Positions 26,659 to 36,998 are shown, counted from the first letter of the stretch. The stretch is 64,000 nucleotides of DNA from Pseudooceanicola spongiae (GCF_014899185.1 NZ_CP045201.1:3759501-3823500); one strand, 5' to 3'. Program-made: numbers and translations. Notes: generated from the letters alone by a model not told the origin.

Positions 26659-28110
26659 TCACTCGAAAGCGTTGCCGAGGCGGTCGTAGATGGCGGGGTT
26701 GGACTGGCGCATCCGCATGGCAAAGACTGCACCGGCCAGGCCAAGGCCGAGGATGATCAGCGGGAAGCAGGCAACAATCGGATTGCCGCTGCCGGCCAGC
26801 AGCTCAAGGTTGACCGAGACCTGTAGGAACAGGCCGGTCAGGCAAAGGGCTGCAATGGCGGGGGCTATGGTCGTGGTGAACATCGAATAGCCGTTGGGGG
26901 TTTTGCGGAAGAAGGCGATGACCGAGAGACTGACGATGATCTGCACCGCAAGGATGCCAATGACGGCAAAGGCCGACATCCACGAGAAGACGAGCAGATA
27001 GGGGTCTGCGCCGAAGGCGGCAAAGGCGATCAGGATGCCCGCAACGATCAGCGCCTGCACGCGGCCCGCCATATGTGGCGAGGCATGGCGGGGGTGGACG
27101 CGGGCCAGACCGCTCCAGGCCAGCCCTTCGCGCCCCAAAGCAAAGAAGTACCGGTTCAACGTGTTGTGGAACGACAGCACGCAGGCAAACAGGCTGGTGA
27201 TCAGCAGGATGTTCATCACCTGAGAGGCCCATGCGCCAAGGATCGCCTCGATCGCGCCGAAATAGAACCCGTCGAGCGAGGCATTGGCGACCTCGACCAC
27301 GTTGGAGGGACCGTAGTATTGCACGATGGCCCAGGTCGAGAAGGCGTAGAAGGCAGTGATCAGACCGACCGCGACATAGGTGGCGCGCGGAATGGTCTTG
27401 GCGGGCTCATGGGCCTCTTCGCCAAAGATCGCCGTCGCCTCGAAGCCGATGAACGACCCGATAACGAAGACCAGCGTGACGCCCAGCCCGGGGCCGAACA
27501 CTTCGGATGGGCGGAAGCCGGACAGGGTCAGCCCCTCCGCGCCGCCACCGATCACGATGCCGATGTTCATCAGCAGCAGGATCACGATCTCGGCCACCAT
27601 GCAGACGCCAAGGATGCGTCCCGACACGGCGATGTTGAACTGCCCGCAGACAGTGACCGCGGCGAGGGCCAGCAGACCCCAGACGTACCACGGCAGTTCC
27701 AGCCCGAGTGACGCCATCGCGCCGCCCATGAACACGCTGAACAGGCCGTAAATCGCGACCTGCACAGCGGCGTAGGTGGCCAGTGCCATGACCGCGCCAC
27801 CAACGCCCAGCGGCTTGCCGAGGCCGCGCGTGATATAAGTGTAGAACGCCCCCGCATTGCCGACGTGACGGCTCATCGCGGTGAAGCCGACGGCGAACAT
27901 CAGGTAGATCAGTCCGGTGACCACAAAGGCCCCCGGCACACCGACGCCCGAGCCGAAGGCAAAGGCCGGTGGCGTCGCCCCAACCACGGCGGTCAGTGGC
28001 GCCGCAGCGGCGACAACGAAGAAGACAATATGCGCCATGCTGACTGAGTTGCCTGTCAGCCCGGTTGCTCCGGTGGGTGGGTCAATGGCGGTGTTGTGAT
28101 GTGTGGTCAT
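26659..28110 (-). CDS. APC-family amino acid/amine permease
   Basis: A 483-residue protein with about twelve membrane helices. GLTGNSVSMAHIVFFVVAAA begins the first helix, followed by the APC-type discontinuous region. GSFIGFEATAIFGEEAHEPA is the conserved helix 6 motif of this superfamily. Start at 28110 with AGGGA upstream. It heads the transcript with the amine oxidase, so it probably imports the amine substrate. Confidence 0.88.
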   Translation of the reverse strand: MTTHHNTAIDPPTGATGLTGNSVSMAHIVFFVVAAAAPLTAVVGATPPAFAFGSGVGVPGAFVVTGLIYLMFAVGFTAMSRHVGNAGAFYTYITRGLGKPLGVGGAVMALATYAAVQVAIYGLFSVFMGGAMASLGLELPWYVWGLLALAAVTVCGQFNIAVSGRILGVCMVAEIVILLLMNIGIVIGGGAEGLTLSGFRPSEVFGPGLGVTLVFVIGSFIGFEATAIFGEEAHEPAKTIPRATYVAVGLITAFYAFSTWAIVQYYGPSNVVEVANASLDGFYFGAIEAILGAWASQVMNILLITSLFACVLSFHNTLNRYFFALGREGLAWSGLARVHPRHASPHMAGRVQALIVAGILIAFAAFGADPYLLVFSWMSAFAVIGILAVQIIVSLSVIAFFRKTPNGYSMFTTTIAPAIAALCLTGLFLQVSVNLELLAGSGNPIVACFPLIILGLGLAGAVFAMRMRQSNPAIYDRLGNAFE

Positions 28111-28225
28111 GGCAGTATCCCTGTTTTTTATCCGCCAAGCAAACTTCAAACATCACAGATATGCCTATTGCAGAGGGCGACAAAGACTCGATAAAATGCG
28201 CCAAATGACCTAGGGGTAGCCAGAA

Positions 28226-29254
28226 ATGATCACTTCGGCCCAAAAAGCAGGCCCCTTGCCCAGAGTTCCATCGCTTCGTGCATCGGTCTTCGTGCCCATT
28301 CTTCAGCACATTGCTGAAAATGGTGGCGATGTGGAAAGTCTGCTGAAGGAAAACGGGCTGAGCGCGGCGCGCGTCGATGATTCCTACGCCGCCGTCTCGC
28401 TGCAATCCTATCTCAATTTCTTCGAGGACGCGGCCAGTTTCCTTGCCGATCCGATGCTGGGTGCTCGGATCGGGATGCGGATCAGGCCGGCGGATCTTGG
28501 GCCGATCGGGATGCTTGTGTTGCAGTCCGGCTCAGCGCGCAGTGGCTTGGACCGCTTTTGCCGGTTCACGAATGCGCTGCAGAACAGCACCGGGACCAGC
28601 CTCGTTCCCGGCGACGATTGTCTGATCCTTACCTACAACATTTTTGGCAAGGGCCTGATGGGCAGCCGTCAGGACAGCGAGTTCTCACTGGCGTGCCTGT
28701 GTCGATTGCTTCAGCTGGCGATCTCTCCGGACTGGAGGCCGCTTGAGGTGCATTTTGATCATGCGCCCCTTGGGGACGCGGGGGCCCTGTCGCGGCTGTT
28801 CCGTGCGCCCGTGCTTTTTGGTCAGAGCTGTAGCCGCCTGATCCTGAAACCGGACGCGATCGACCGTGTCTTGCGCCCCGAGGACAGCGATCTGATTGCA
28901 TTGATTGAACGCCATGTCGCCAGTCTGGTGATGACCGATCACGAGTCCATGGCGCTCAGCGACAAGGTCCGCTCTCTGGTCTCATTGTACCTTGGCCAGA
29001 GGCCGATGACGCTTGACGTGATTGCTGCCGAGCTGGGAATGACGCGCCGCAGTCTGCAACGCAGGCTGTCCGACGAGGGCACCAGTTTGCGCGAACTGAC
29101 ACGGGCGCATCGGCTCAGAATTGCGGAAACCTATCTCAGCGAAAGCAGTCTGAGCATGACCGAGGTGGCGGCAGCCCTGAACTATGCTGATGGGACGGTG
29201 TTCTGGCGCGCCTACCGCGACTGGACCGGCAAGGCGCCGACCAAACAGCGCTGA
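28226..29254 (+). CDS. AraC-family regulator of the amine oxidase operon
   Basis: A 342-residue regulator of the OruR/ArgR-like AraC subgroup. It has an arabinose_bd-type N-terminal domain (roughly residues 30-215) and a C-terminal double helix-turn-helix (TLDVIAAELGMTRRSLQRRL, then MTEVAAALNYADGTVFWRAY). It is divergent from the permease across 115 bp, the usual layout for an activator of the neighbouring operon. It is the last intact gene before the decayed region. Confidence 0.85.
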   Translation: MITSAQKAGPLPRVPSLRASVFVPILQHIAENGGDVESLLKENGLSAARVDDSYAAVSLQSYLNFFEDAASFLADPMLGARIGMRIRPADLGPIGMLVLQSGSARSGLDRFCRFTNALQNSTGTSLVPGDDCLILTYNIFGKGLMGSRQDSEFSLACLCRLLQLAISPDWRPLEVHFDHAPLGDAGALSRLFRAPVLFGQSCSRLILKPDAIDRVLRPEDSDLIALIERHVASLVMTDHESMALSDKVRSLVSLYLGQRPMTLDVIAAELGMTRRSLQRRLSDEGTSLRELTRAHRLRIAETYLSESSLSMTEVAAALNYADGTVFWRAYRDWTGKAPTKQR

Positions 29255-30732
29255 ACGAAAGGGAAGGCATGATGGGCTTTGCCGTTCGCTTTCTGGTTCA
29301 AACGCACCTCTCCATGGGGGTGCCCTCTGCCATGGATCACTGCAGACGCCCGTCATGCATGGTGCCGGTTCGCCGCGCCAGCTTTTGCGATCGTGGATAC
29401 CGTCCGGATCAATTTTCGTCGATGGGGCATCTTCGGGCCGTGATCGCTGACGCCTTCTCCTGCGAACCTCACGCGGGCTTCTGAGGAATACCGGGCCCAT
29501 ATCTCGTTAAACGATCATAAAAAGCGAAGCGGCAGCGCTCTTCTCTGGTGTCATTTTCAGCCATTCTGACAGGGCCCCGCATGATCTTATATCGCGCGGG
29601 CTGGCAGATCTCTCCGAAAATTCGCTCGAAACGATCACCTCGACACCTGCATGAGGTCCCGACTTTTCTCGAGATTGACCCTCAGGTCGCAGCCAACTGT
29701 GCCCCCGACCTGATATCGCCTGCGCATCTGCGTATGACGAGGCTTCCGGCAAGATCGCTATGGACCTTAATCGCCAGGCATTTCAAAAAAGGGGCGTTGA
29801 GCATGTCTTTCAGTGTGCCGTTCTGCGCCCAGGTTCGCGCAGAAGTTTTCGACTGAGTATGAGTTCGTTTGCGCGGAGCTGGGTGGCGCCGCTGAGGTGG
29901 CCATGGACTTCGCAGAGCGCCTGCGCGCTGATGTGCGAGGTCGAGCAGATCTGGCACTTCCGTCTGCGCTATGTGGCGCTTGACCCGGCGGGCACGCGGA
30001 CGCAGATCCTGCAGGGCGACGGCCCAGAGACGGAGCGGTTTTGCGAGCTGAAAGCCGGGATGGCGCAGGGCGCTATTTCTTCTTTTTAGAGTTGTTGGGA
30101 TAGCGCGTGCACTCCCAGTGGTACGTGCCATGCCGGGACATGGCCAGAGTTGCGCAAGATCTCACGTTGCTCGTCGATGGCTGGCATGCGCCACTCGGAG
30201 AGAGCTCACGCTCAGACGGCGTTCGCTGCGCGCTGGTGGGCCGCAACAGGAACGGCGCACCGGCTGCGATAGCGCCATTGTACATGATCTGCCACGTGAT
30301 CCGGGACAGCCCGACCTGAACTCAGGTGCAGTTCAGTACGGCGCTGCTGCGTAAACTGAAGTGCGCGGAGAGCCTTTTAGGGCCGTCGTTGCCGCCGCGC
30401 TGGTTCTCATTGAGGCGGAGGTTGGTGCGGTATGCGTGCCGGGCGGTCAGGTGGTAGATATGTCGACCCCGATCTTGCGCAAATCGACGGCCTCGGCCAG
30501 CACGTCAATCTTTGCGCCGACGCCGCGGCAGGCGGAGAGCACGGGGCTTCGCCGTATGTCAACACCATGCCGGTTCCAGCTCCCGCGATGTTTGATGCCG
30601 ACCTTTGGGGCCAACCCGCGCATGGGATGATGCCTTTGACGCAGATGACGGAGTGCCGCTCGCTCAGCATGCTTCAGGAATTGTCCACGTCGGCGGCGAA
30701 GGCCGTTTAAGGTCAGGCCTCGTTGTCTCGCG
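29255..30732. other. Decayed region without an intact gene
   Basis: No reading frame here has a ribosome site, codon pattern and family match together. Several short open stretches exist on both strands, for example minus 30073-30285 ending RHGTYHWECTRYPNNSKKKK and plus 30432-30710 with MMPLTQMTECRSLSMLQELS. They look like pieces of former genes rather than working ones, but I cannot name them. Confidence 0.5.
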
Positions 30733-31055
30733 TCAGCATTTCGAGGGGGCAGGGGAGGAAACTGCCATGTCCAGCGCTTCGCTCAGCGCGGGCGACTCTC
30801 CGGGTGTTGCGGCGTAATCCTGCTCGGCGTCTGGTGTGCGGCTGGCGCAGGTCCGAAGCACGTCGCGGGTGTGCGTGTCGTTCGCGCCTTTGGGGGCTGG
30901 ATCATCGCCATGTCAGTTCCGTTCACCACCATTTCGGATAGCACAACTGGACGACCCTGATAGGCGGAAAAGGACAGCACCATCTGGCCAAGCTCGCCGA
31001 GGGGACAGGCTGAAAGCGTCAGTGCCGCTAGCATGGCAAGGGGCAGACGCAGCAT
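30733..31055 (-). pseudogene. Broken lipoprotein gene
   Basis: Begins with MLRLPLAMLAALTLSACPLG, a lipoprotein signal with the lipobox LSAC, and AGGAGAG five bases before the ATG. The frame stays sensible for about 55 residues (to DMAMIQPP), then a run of C at about 30890 appears to shift it. The alternative frame continues with THTRDVLRTCASRTPDAEQD and stops at 30733. If the C-run were corrected it would encode about 107 residues. Function unknown. Confidence 0.55.
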
Positions 31056-31154
31056 CAGAACTCTCCTGTCGGAACCGGGCCCATGCCCTCTATTCCTAAG
31101 CGACCTCCGGCGTGATCGTCCACCTTGACGATGGACACGATGATCTTCTCAGGG

Positions 31155-32195
31155 TCAGGGCGGTTGGCAGGCTGTCACGCGCGCCAGTCCGCGCATGATG
31201 TTCTGAGTGGGCGAAGCGACAATCGCGGTGTGCTTGCCGGTGCCGGCGGTGATCGAGGTGCCGGCATCAGGGGTATATTTGCCCGCGACCTCGCCTCTTA
31301 CAATCGCGTCGCAGCTCGCTGAGGTGATCGGCATAGACCGACTGGCTGAGCGGATTGCAGACGCGGTAGATGTGGTCCTTGCTGTATGTATCAAGACCTC
31401 TTCACGGGGCTACGAATGCTTGAAGCGCAACTCGTTGTCGCCCGCGCCCTACCTGGTGATCACTCTCTGGCTGGCGACACCTTTGGCTTGCTGGCCTTGC
31501 ACATCGTCGAGCGTTGTCTTGAGCGTGGAGAGCGCGGCGGCGAAGGCCGCAGGATATAGCGCCCGGTAGGCATAGCTGCAGCCCGAGACATAGTTGGGGG
31601 GCAGGAATGGCTCGCCGTCAGGCGCAGGTTCTCTTGGCCCAGGCTGTGGACCGTATCATCGGAGGAACGACACAGGCGCCGCCACGCGCCTGATCGGAAT
31701 AGTCCCCTTGCCAGTCGATGCTTTCGATCTTGCCCCCCCCATGCAAGGTACCTCCCGTGCGCTCGACCTCCCATTGAGGTGGTCGCGTCTTGAAGTTGCA
31801 ATCGGTCAGCAGGATCGCGGCGGTGGTGATGCGCCGCGCCGGGGGCCATGTTGGGAATTTCCTGTGTCTTCCTGTTGGTTCCTTATGCGGGCCTGAAGGG
31901 CCACGCGCCGATCGTTGCGTGGCGTTCGATGTATCGCTGAGGATCATCTGATTTTCATCATCGACCGTGGGCGAAATGGCAGCTAATCCCTTGGCTCTCC
32001 GTTAGCCGGGTGGCGAAGGCTATGTCGGTTTCGCGTTTATGAACCGTGTACTGAAGCTCGGTGTCGACGTCGAACAGCTTGATCATAAGCGCGCCGGCAT
32101 CGCTGTAGGGCCGCTGCAGTGTGGTCAGGATGGTGATGTAGGTCTTGTTGTGGCCACACCGGCCGCCTTGATGGCTGCGCTTACTTTCGGGGGCG
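31155..32195 (-). pseudogene. Multiply frameshifted gene remnant, unknown function
   Basis: Successive minus-strand stretches read like real protein but sit in different frames. From 32195 down: NKTYITILTTLQRPYSDAGA then LFDVDTELQYTVHKRETDIA; near 31860-31690 RRITTAAILLTDCNFKTRPP and KIESIDWQGDYSDQA; near 31610-31460 PNYVSGCSYAYRALYPAAFA and TLKTTLDDVQGQQAKGV; near 31380-31310 DHIYRVCNPLSQSVYADHL; finally GEVAGKYTPDAGTSITAGTG. This suggests one or two genes eroded by several indels. It lies just upstream of the broken lipoprotein gene. No family recognised. Confidence 0.5.
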
Positions 32196-32354
32196 GCATT
32201 GCCGTCGTCTCAATGAGTTGAGGGTGCGTGATCTGGTCTGGCTGACCTTGGCCTGGTCCTTAGTGCAGGTGAATTTGTCGCCGCGTCCTGTCCCGTTCGG
32301 GCAGCGCTGACCATTGTCCTGAAGACCAGCAGGGGGAGCCTCAATTCCGGTGAG

Positions 32355-32450
32355 GCTCGCGACCTTACTGCGCTCCAAGGGCTTGCTTGCCGGGATGACG
32401 CAGGCAAGATCCGGATGTTCGGCGATGCCGCGTTCGAGGCAGGGGCCTCG
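32355..32450 (+). pseudogene. Fragment homologous to the membrane protein gene at 50052
   Basis: About 95 bases closely match 50450-50546, the middle of the membrane protein gene. The shared core includes CAAGGGCTTGCT, GATGACGCAGG and AGATCCGGATGTTCGGCGA. Both encode DDAG(K/Q)IRMFGDA(A/G)FEAGA. The similarity fades on both sides, so this is a decayed piece of a second copy or relative. Confidence 0.75.
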
Positions 32451-33109
32451 TCATAACCCGCAGGCTGGTAAAGGCGCTCTCTACCCTAGCCTGATGACCT
32501 GACCGCGGCTGCTGCGCCCGGCGTTGTGAAGCGATACGTGAGGCACGGTGCCGCCCGTTGCACCCGCCCCGTCACTGGGCTGACCCATCCCACGTTATCG
32601 TGCTCATGAGGGCCTTGTGCCAAACGATCGGCCCTTTTCCCGTTTCCCACAAGGCCCGGCTCAGCCCCGTCGCACTTCAGGTCAGGGCCAATCCGCCAAG
32701 TTTTCCTCTCCAACAAAGGCGGTGGTCATGCGGCGGGGTCTGCGTGTGCAACCGGCATCTGTACTTGCCCGATTTCGCGACACCTGTGCCGATTTTTTTT
32801 GCGATGCGGTGCAGGGAGAGCGAAACTTTTAAGCCTGAAACTTTAAGCTTGAATTAAATTTTACTTCTGCTCACAGTCGATGAAAATAAAAATGTCGCAG
32901 GATCCGGTCGTTTTTACTTTGGCGCGATCACTGCAGCAGACGACCAACACTGTGAGGAATGACATCCCATGACCTGCGATATCCCGCGTGCTGCGGCACG
33001 TTTGCACCATCAAAAGCCATGCAGGGCTCTGCCCTCGACGAAGCAACGTCGCTGACATCACATCCGTGCCGTTTGATAATTTATACCGCCTTCAGGGCGT
33101 CATCTAGAT
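32451..33109. other. Intergenic remainder of the decayed region
   Basis: I see no gene. A minus-strand open stretch at 32486-32716 has a protein-like look but no start signal. The last 300 bases are less GC-rich and hold the promoter region of the CoA ligase gene; no clear motif was found. Confidence 0.4.
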
Positions 33110-33124
33110 ATGGGGGTTGTGACG

Positions 33125-34735
33125 ATGCTTGGGTCTACGGCGCATCGCGATAGTTTTTGTCGGGACAATCTGCCGCCAGTGGCAGAGTGGCCGGAGTTGC
33201 TGGACGGGTTCGATTATCCCGAGCAGCTGAACGCAGCGGTGGAGCTGACGGACCGCATGGTCGAGCGCGGCTTCGGCGACAATATCGCGCTGGTCGGCAA
33301 TGGGCGGCAGCGCACCTACAAGGAGCTGACCGATTGGACCAACCGGCTGGCGCATGCGCTGGTCGAGGACTATGGCGTGCAGCCGGGCAACCGTGTCCTG
33401 CTGCGCTCGGCCAACAATCCGGCGATGGTGGCCTGCTGGCTTGCGGTGACGAAAATCGGCGCGGTGGCGGTGAATACGATGCCGATGCTGCGCGCCAAGG
33501 AATTGCACCAGATCGTCGACAAAGCGGAAATCGCTGTGGCCCTTTGCGATAGCCGGATGCTGGAGGAGCTGGAGATCTGCGCCAGCACCAGCGCCCATCT
33601 GAAAACGGTTATCGCCTTTGACGGCACCGCCAATCATGAGGCGGATCTGGACCGCGCAGCGCTCAACAAGCCTGTTAAATATAGCGCTGTCGCGACAGGG
33701 CAGACAGATGTTGCCCTGCTGGGCTTTACCTCGGGCACGACCGGATCGCCGAAAGCGACGATGCATTTTCACCGCGACCTTCTGATCATCGCGGATGCCT
33801 ATGCGGCTGAAATTCTGGGGGTGACGCCTGAGGATGTGTTCTGCGGCTCTCCGCCGCTGGCCTTTACCTTTGGCCTTGGCGGGCTTGCGATTTTCCCGCT
33901 TCGGTTCGGGGCGACGGCGGTGCTGCTGGAAAATGCCAGCCCGCCGAACCTGATCGAGATCATCGAGAAACACCGCGCGACGATCTGTTTCACGGCACCG
34001 ACCGCCTATCGCGCCATGTTGCGCGCGATGGATGAGGGCGCGGATCTGTCGTCGCTGCGCTGCGCGGTTTCTGCCGGTGAAACCCTTCCGGCGCCTGTCT
34101 TTGATGAATGGGTCGCGCGGACTGGCAAGCCAATGCTGGACGGGATTGGCGGTACGGAAATGCTGCACATCTACCTCTCGAACCGTCTGGGCGATGCGCG
34201 GGCAGCGTCGACGGGCACGCCGCTCAAGGGGTATGAGGCGAAGATCGTCGACGACGAGATGAACGAAGTCCCGCGCGGCACGCCCGGCCATCTTGCGGTG
34301 CGGGGGCCTTTGGGGTGTCGGTATCTGGCGGATGAGCGGCAGGCGAAATACGTCCGAAATGGCTGGAACCTGCCCGGCGATACCTTCGTGCAGGATGCCG
34401 AGGGCTATTTCCACTTCGCGGCGCGCTCAGACGACATGATCGTCTCCTCGGGGTATAATATCGCAGGGCCTGAGGTCGAGTCCGCGCTGCTGGCCCATGC
34501 TGCGGTCGCAGAATGTGCGGTGATCGGCGCGCCGGACGAGGCGCGCGGCACGATTGTCGAGGCGCATATCGTGCTCAGCGAAGGCTTTTCGGCCTCGGAC
34601 GCTCTGGTCAAAGAGCTGCAGGATTTCGTCAAGGCGACCATCGCGCCGTTCAAATATCCGCGGCGGGTGCATTTTGTGGCGAGTCTGCCAAAAACAGAAT
34701 CCGGTAAAATCCAGCGGTTTCGCTTGAAATCCTGA
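33125..34735 (+). CDS. Acyl/aryl-CoA ligase, 2-aminobenzoate-CoA ligase-like
   Basis: A 536-residue AMP-forming ligase. The P-loop reads LLGFTSGTTGSPKATMHFH, then DGIGGTEMLHIYLSN, the adenylate motif ARSDDMIVSSGYNIAGPEVE and the C-terminal Lys in TESGKIQRFRLK. The opening RDNLPPVAEWPE and the PGHLAVRGPLGCRYLADERQ stretch favour the 2-aminobenzoate/benzoate-CoA ligase group over acetyl- or fatty-acyl ligases. ATG 33125 with GGGGG upstream is preferred over ATG 33110. It heads a cluster with a Liv-type importer, so it probably activates the imported aromatic or branched acid. Confidence 0.82.
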   Translation: MLGSTAHRDSFCRDNLPPVAEWPELLDGFDYPEQLNAAVELTDRMVERGFGDNIALVGNGRQRTYKELTDWTNRLAHALVEDYGVQPGNRVLLRSANNPAMVACWLAVTKIGAVAVNTMPMLRAKELHQIVDKAEIAVALCDSRMLEELEICASTSAHLKTVIAFDGTANHEADLDRAALNKPVKYSAVATGQTDVALLGFTSGTTGSPKATMHFHRDLLIIADAYAAEILGVTPEDVFCGSPPLAFTFGLGGLAIFPLRFGATAVLLENASPPNLIEIIEKHRATICFTAPTAYRAMLRAMDEGADLSSLRCAVSAGETLPAPVFDEWVARTGKPMLDGIGGTEMLHIYLSNRLGDARAASTGTPLKGYEAKIVDDEMNEVPRGTPGHLAVRGPLGCRYLADERQAKYVRNGWNLPGDTFVQDAEGYFHFAARSDDMIVSSGYNIAGPEVESALLAHAAVAECAVIGAPDEARGTIVEAHIVLSEGFSASDALVKELQDFVKATIAPFKYPRRVHFVASLPKTESGKIQRFRLKS

Positions 34736-34868
34736 AGAGGGTCTGACGAAACTCTTCTTGGGCGTGCCGGGAGAGACATCTATTCAATCGCTTGATCCAG
34801 CTTTCTTTTTGCCGAACCACGCAGACCAAAAACTAAAAACAACATAAAAACCAATACGGATGGAAAAA

Positions 34869-36011
34869 ATGAAAATCGTAAAGACTCTGTTTCCTTCGCT
34901 GGCTCTGAGCCTTGCTCTGGCGGGCGGCGCAATTGCCGAGCCGGTCAAGGTCGGGCTCATCACGACCCTGTCGGGTGGCGGCGCCACCCTTGGCATCGAT
35001 ACCCGCGACGGCTTTCTGCTGGGGCTGAAGCAGGCGGGTGCCACCGATGTGGAGGTGATCGTTGAGGACGATCAGCAAAAACCGGATGTTGCCGTGCAAC
35101 TGGCCGACAAGATGATCCAGTCCGACCAGGTGGACGTGCTGACGGGGATCGTCTGGTCGAACCTCGCGATGGCGGTGGTGCCTGCCGCAGTGGGGCAGGG
35201 CAAGTTCTACCTCTCGACCAACGCCGCACCGTCGCAGCTGGCGGGGGCGGGCTGCAATCCGCTGTATTTCTCCGTGTCCTATCAGAACGACAACCTGCAT
35301 GAAGCCGCAGGGGCCTTCGCGACCGATACCGGCTACAACAAGGTCTTCATCATGGCGCCGAACTATCCGGCCGGGAAAGACTCGCTGGCTGGGTTCAAAC
35401 GCTACTTCAAGGGCGATGTGGTTGACGAGGTCTACACTCAGGTCGGCCAAACCGATTACGCGGGCGAGATCGCGCAGATCCGCGCGTCGGGCGCGGATGC
35501 CGTCTTTTTCTTCCTGCCGGGCGGCATGGGGATTTCCTTCATGAAGCAATATGCCGATAGCGGTGTCGACCTGCCGCTGGTCGGGCCGGCCTTCTCCTTT
35601 GATCAGAATATCCTGCAAGCGGCCGGGAAGGCCGCGCTGGGGGTGCACAATACCTCCAACTGGTCCAAGGACATCGACAACGAGGCGAACAAGACCTTCG
35701 TGGCCGAGTACAAGGCGGAATACGGTCGCCTGCCGTCGATCTATGCCTCCTATGGCTATGACACGGCGCATCTGCTGCTGTCTGCGATGAAAACCGCCGA
35801 TGTGAAGGACAAGGAGGCGTTCCGCGCAGCGCTCGCCAAGGCCGATTTCGCCTCGGTGCGTGGCAAGTTCAGCTTCGGTCCGAACCAGCACCCGATCCAG
35901 GACATCTACGTTCGGGAAGTTGTCGAGGAAGATGGCATTCTGACCAACCGTATCGTCAGCACAGCTCTCGCCGACCGTGCCGATGCTTATGCGGCCGAGT
36001 GCAAGATGTAA
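34869..36011 (+). CDS. Liv-type ABC substrate-binding protein
   Basis: A 380-residue periplasmic binding protein of the leucine/aromatic-acid class (Peripla_BP_6). The signal peptide MKIVKTLFPSLALSLALAGG is cut near AIA-EP; the mature start VKVGLITTLSGGGATLGIDT is typical. An ATG three codons earlier (34860) is possible but lacks a ribosome site. It lies 133 bp after the ligase and 69 bp before the first permease. Relatives bind branched-chain amino acids, benzoates or amides. Confidence 0.9.
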   Translation: MKIVKTLFPSLALSLALAGGAIAEPVKVGLITTLSGGGATLGIDTRDGFLLGLKQAGATDVEVIVEDDQQKPDVAVQLADKMIQSDQVDVLTGIVWSNLAMAVVPAAVGQGKFYLSTNAAPSQLAGAGCNPLYFSVSYQNDNLHEAAGAFATDTGYNKVFIMAPNYPAGKDSLAGFKRYFKGDVVDEVYTQVGQTDYAGEIAQIRASGADAVFFFLPGGMGISFMKQYADSGVDLPLVGPAFSFDQNILQAAGKAALGVHNTSNWSKDIDNEANKTFVAEYKAEYGRLPSIYASYGYDTAHLLLSAMKTADVKDKEAFRAALAKADFASVRGKFSFGPNQHPIQDIYVREVVEEDGILTNRIVSTALADRADAYAAECKM

Positions 36012-36080
36012 GAACCCCTGAAGAAAGCGCGCACGGGCCGATGCGGCACCGTGCGCGCCGCTTGGGGTGAAGGAAATCCT

Positions 36081-36998
36081 ATGACATTGCTGTTGATCGA
36101 GCAGATCCTGAACGGGCTGCAATACGGAATGATGCTGTTTTTGATGGCCGCCGGGCTGACGCTCGTTTTCGGTGTCATGGGGCTGATCAATCTGGCGCAC
36201 GGCTCACTCTATATGTTGGGGGCGTTCGTCTGCGCTGCAGTGGCGGGGTTCACCGGGTCATTCTGGCTGGGTCTGGTGGCGAGCCTGATCGCCTCGGCTG
36301 CGGCGGGGGCCGTGATCGAGGTCGCGGTGATCCGGCGGCTTTATGCGAGAGACCACTTGGATCAGGTGCTGGCGACTTTCGCGCTGATCCTCGTCTTCTC
36401 GGAAGGCTGTCGCTGGGTGTTCGGGTCCTCGCCGCTGTTCCTGACTGTTCCGGCGGTGCTGTCGGGGGCGGTCACCTTTCCCGGCGGGCTGCAATATCCG
36501 TTGTTCCGTCTGGTGATCATCTTTGTCGGGCTGGCGGTGGCGGGCGGGCTGTTCTGGCTGATCGGTGGCACGCGGCTTGGCGTTCGCATCCGCGCCGGTG
36601 AGGCGGATCGCGGCATGATCGCGGCCCTCGGCGTCGACATCAGCCGTCTTTACACAATCGTTTTCGCCCTTGGCGCGGCGCTGGCCGGGATCGCGGGGGC
36701 GCTGGTGGGTACCTTGCAATCGGTTCAGGTCGGCATGGGAGAGCCTGTTCTGATCCTTGCCTTCGTGGTGATCGTGATCGGCGGGATCGGGTCGATCAAG
36801 GGGGCGCTGATCGGCGCGCTACTGGTCGGGATGACGGACACGATGGGGCGGTTCCTGCTGCCAATGGGATTTGCGCAAATCATGGACCCCGCAGCGGCGC
36901 GGGGTGTTGGCTCGGCGCTGGCCTCGATCCTCATCTATCTTTTGATGGCGGTGGTGCTGGTGGTGCGCCCGCAAGGGTTGTTCGGAGCAAGAACATGA
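36081..36998 (+). CDS. Branched-chain-type ABC permease, LivH family
   Basis: A 305-residue inner-membrane protein. NGLQYGMMLFLMAAGLTLVF followed by GVMGLINLAHGSLYMLGAF is the LivH signature. The cytoplasmic loop that meets the ATPases is ADRGMIAALGVDISRLYT. AAGGAAA lies just upstream of the ATG at 36081. Its stop overlaps the LivM start (ATGA). Confidence 0.92.
   Translation: MTLLLIEQILNGLQYGMMLFLMAAGLTLVFGVMGLINLAHGSLYMLGAFVCAAVAGFTGSFWLGLVASLIASAAAGAVIEVAVIRRLYARDHLDQVLATFALILVFSEGCRWVFGSSPLFLTVPAVLSGAVTFPGGLQYPLFRLVIIFVGLAVAGGLFWLIGGTRLGVRIRAGEADRGMIAALGVDISRLYTIVFALGAALAGIAGALVGTLQSVQVGMGEPVLILAFVVIVIGGIGSIKGALIGALLVGMTDTMGRFLLPMGFAQIMDPAAARGVGSALASILIYLLMAVVLVVRPQGLFGART

Noticed and set aside
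29269..29484. 71-codon plus-strand frame after the AraC gene
   Set aside because: GGGAAGGC precedes it, but the protein is a random-looking mix with no motif and lies at the edge of the debris region.
30073..30285. Minus-strand open frame ending RHGTYHWECTRYPNNSKKKK
   Set aside because: The C-terminal part looks protein-like, but the N-terminal part does not, no ribosome site precedes the ATG and the region is decayed. Not enough for a gene call.
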